From Actinomycetota bacterium (GTDB taxonomy: Bacteria; Actinomycetota; Acidimicrobiia; Acidimicrobiales; JAHWLA01): a stretch of DNA of 8,597 nucleotides. Both the position numbers and the translations under genes were made by a program. The notes under the pieces were generated by a model, which worked only from the letters and a program-made list of their open reading frames with translations, was not told the DNA's origin and did no database searches. Positions within the stretch are counted from its first letter, which is position 1. Each line of letters opens with the position of its first letter. This document shows positions 7,765 through 8,597 of the stretch, one piece after another. The DNA lies in the NCBI GenBank assembly GCA_019347595.1, contig JAHWLA010000116.1:1-8597 (forward strand), in the 5' to 3' direction.

Positions 7765-8121
7765 ATGACCGGCGTGGTCGACACGGTGGCCGGGGTGCTG
7801 GTGGTGGCGGGATCGCTGCTCGCCCTGCTGGCCGGCGTCGGCCTCCACCGCTTCGGCGACGTGTTCACCCGCATGCACGCCGCCACCAAGCCCGCCACCT
7901 TGGGCCTCGTCTTCGTCCTCGTGGGGGCGGCGCTGCGCGCCTCGGAGGAGGGTGCGGTCATGAAGCTGCTGCTGGTGGCGGCGCTCCAGTTCGTCACCGC
8001 GCCGTCGGGGGCCCACATGGTGGGCCGGGCCGCCTACCGGGCGGGCGTGCCGCTGCGCATCTCCAGCGGCGTCGAGGAGCTGAGGCGCCGACCGGCGGCC
8101 GAGGACGACGCCACCACCTGA
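7765..8121 (+). CDS. mrpG: Na+/H+ antiporter subunit MrpG
   Basis: Last subunit of the Mrp antiporter, 118 residues with three hydrophobic stretches (about 5-26, 43-57 and 65-85). The family signature GLHRFGDVFTRMHAATKPATLG (26-47) is intact, and FVTAPSGAHMVGRAAYRAG (76-94) is the second MrpG landmark. The polar tail (about 98-118) is rich in Glu, Asp and Arg. The ATG at 7765 was chosen over the in-frame upstream GTG at 7714 because it follows GAGGGG with 6-nt spacing and because the upstream start would overlap mrpF by 50 nt and add a polar leader. It ends the operon and faces the convergent permease gene with a gap of only 4 nt. Confidence 0.95.
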   Translation: MTGVVDTVAGVLVVAGSLLALLAGVGLHRFGDVFTRMHAATKPATLGLVFVLVGAALRASEEGAVMKLLLVAALQFVTAPSGAHMVGRAAYRAGVPLRISSGVEELRRRPAAEDDATT

Positions 8122-8125
8122 AGGA

Positions 8126-8597
8126 TCAGTCGCCCGACCCGTCGGGCTTGCGGCCCGCCCTCGCTGCGCTGTCGACGTGGTACGGGACCGACGTGACGAC
8201 GGTGCCCTCGCGTCCCAGCAGCGCGGCCTTGAGGGCGAAGGCGCTCTGGTTGTGGAGCAGGTTTCGGAAGTCGTAGAGCTTGCCCATCACGAACTCGGGG
8301 ATGATCACCGTGATGGTGTCGTTGTGCCAGCGGGCGTCGAGCTCGTCGAGGTAGCGCTCCACCGGCTCGACGAGGTCGCGGTAGGGCGAGTGGACGATCT
8401 CCAGCGGCACGTCGATGTTGTACGCCTCCCACTGGCGCTGGAGATCCTCGCGATCGGCGTCCTCGAAGGAGACGTAGACGGCGGCCAGGTGGTCGGGGCG
8501 CAGCGACTTGGCGTAGCTCAGCGCCTTCAGCACGCCTCGGTGGACGCGTCCCACCAGGATCACGACCGTGTGCTCGAACGCCTCGGGCCGCACCTCG
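8126..8597 (-). CDS. C-terminal cytoplasmic domain of an APC-family amino-acid permease (partial, N-terminus off window)
   Basis: The frame is open to the right edge of the window, and the GTG at 8591-8593 is judged an internal Val codon rather than a start. The visible 157 codons match the soluble C-terminal domain found on many actinobacterial APC-superfamily permeases, which resembles a universal stress protein fold. Landmarks are HTVVILVGRVHRGVLKALSY, AVYVSFED, VHSPYRDLVEPVERYLDEL, ITVIIPEFV, LLHNQSAFALKAALL and VVTSVPYHV. No membrane segment is present here; the roughly 12 transporter helices should lie beyond 8597. The domain probably acts in the cytoplasm as a regulatory or nucleotide-binding module, but its role is not established. 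The substrate cannot be told. The gene converges on mrpG and is likely an independent unit. A free-standing UspA-like protein is a less likely alternative. Confidence 0.8.
   Translation of the reverse strand, partial: EVRPEAFEHTVVILVGRVHRGVLKALSYAKSLRPDHLAAVYVSFEDADREDLQRQWEAYNIDVPLEIVHSPYRDLVEPVERYLDELDARWHNDTITVIIPEFVMGKLYDFRNLLHNQSAFALKAALLGREGTVVTSVPYHVDSAARAGRKPDGSGD
8132..8147 (+). terminator. Possible hairpin terminator of the mrp operon
   Basis: GCCCGA-CCCG-TCGGGC forms a perfect 6-bp stem with a 4-nt loop, beginning 11 nt after the mrpG stop. It lacks a run of T residues (only TT follows), so it is at best a non-canonical terminator. It lies inside the last codons of the convergent permease gene. 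The 3' half (CGGGC at 8143-8147) could alternatively pair with GCCCG at 8153-8157. Confidence 0.3.

Noticed and set aside
8126..8593. Complete 155-residue UspA-like protein starting at GTG 8593
   Set aside because: The frame is open beyond the window edge, no upstream sequence is available to show a ribosome site, and the motifs match the C-terminal domain of larger APC permeases.

Overview
The window is a compact, very GC-rich piece of bacterial chromosome with pervasive G/C third codon positions, frequent GTG starts and genes packed with 1-11 nt overlaps or gaps. These traits, the actinobacterial-looking protein sequences and an amino-acid permease with a long cytoplasmic tail point to a high-GC Actinomycetota member. 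An Acidimicrobiia-like lineage is possible but cannot be proven from the sequence. No RNA gene, CRISPR array, insertion sequence or phage gene was seen.

Layout. (1) Positions 1-1550, minus strand: the N-terminal 516 residues of a membrane-bound proton-pumping pyrophosphatase (hppA), whose 3' end lies left of the window. It carries the Lys/Thr pair diagnostic of the K+-independent class. (2) Positions 1547-2251, minus strand: a DtxR/MntR-type metalloregulator with a FeoA-like C-terminal domain, whose stop codon overlaps the hppA start in an ATGA. (3) Positions 2252-2384: a 133-nt divergent intergenic region. It holds a plausible leftward promoter with a near-perfect palindrome exactly in the -35/-10 spacer, plus a second inverted repeat beside the regulator's start codon. 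(4) Positions 2385-8121, plus strand: a complete seven-gene group 1 Mrp Na+(Li+,K+)/H+ antiporter operon in the order mrpA-B-C-D-E-F-G. Five of the six junctions overlap and the sixth has a 1-nt gap. (5) Positions 8126-8597, minus strand: the C-terminal cytoplasmic, universal-stress-like domain of an APC-family amino-acid permease. It converges on mrpG with a 4-nt gap, and its N-terminal transporter part lies right of the window.

How the parts fit. HppA spends pyrophosphate to build a proton gradient, and Mrp spends a proton gradient to expel Na+. The two ion modules are transcribed away from each other around a metal-sensing regulator that is translationally tied to the pump. This suggests, by inference only, a metal-responsive control point for proton/sodium energetics. 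Each family is well known. The arrangement, the candidate operator and the unusual metal-ligand residues of the regulator are the parts that merit a second look.
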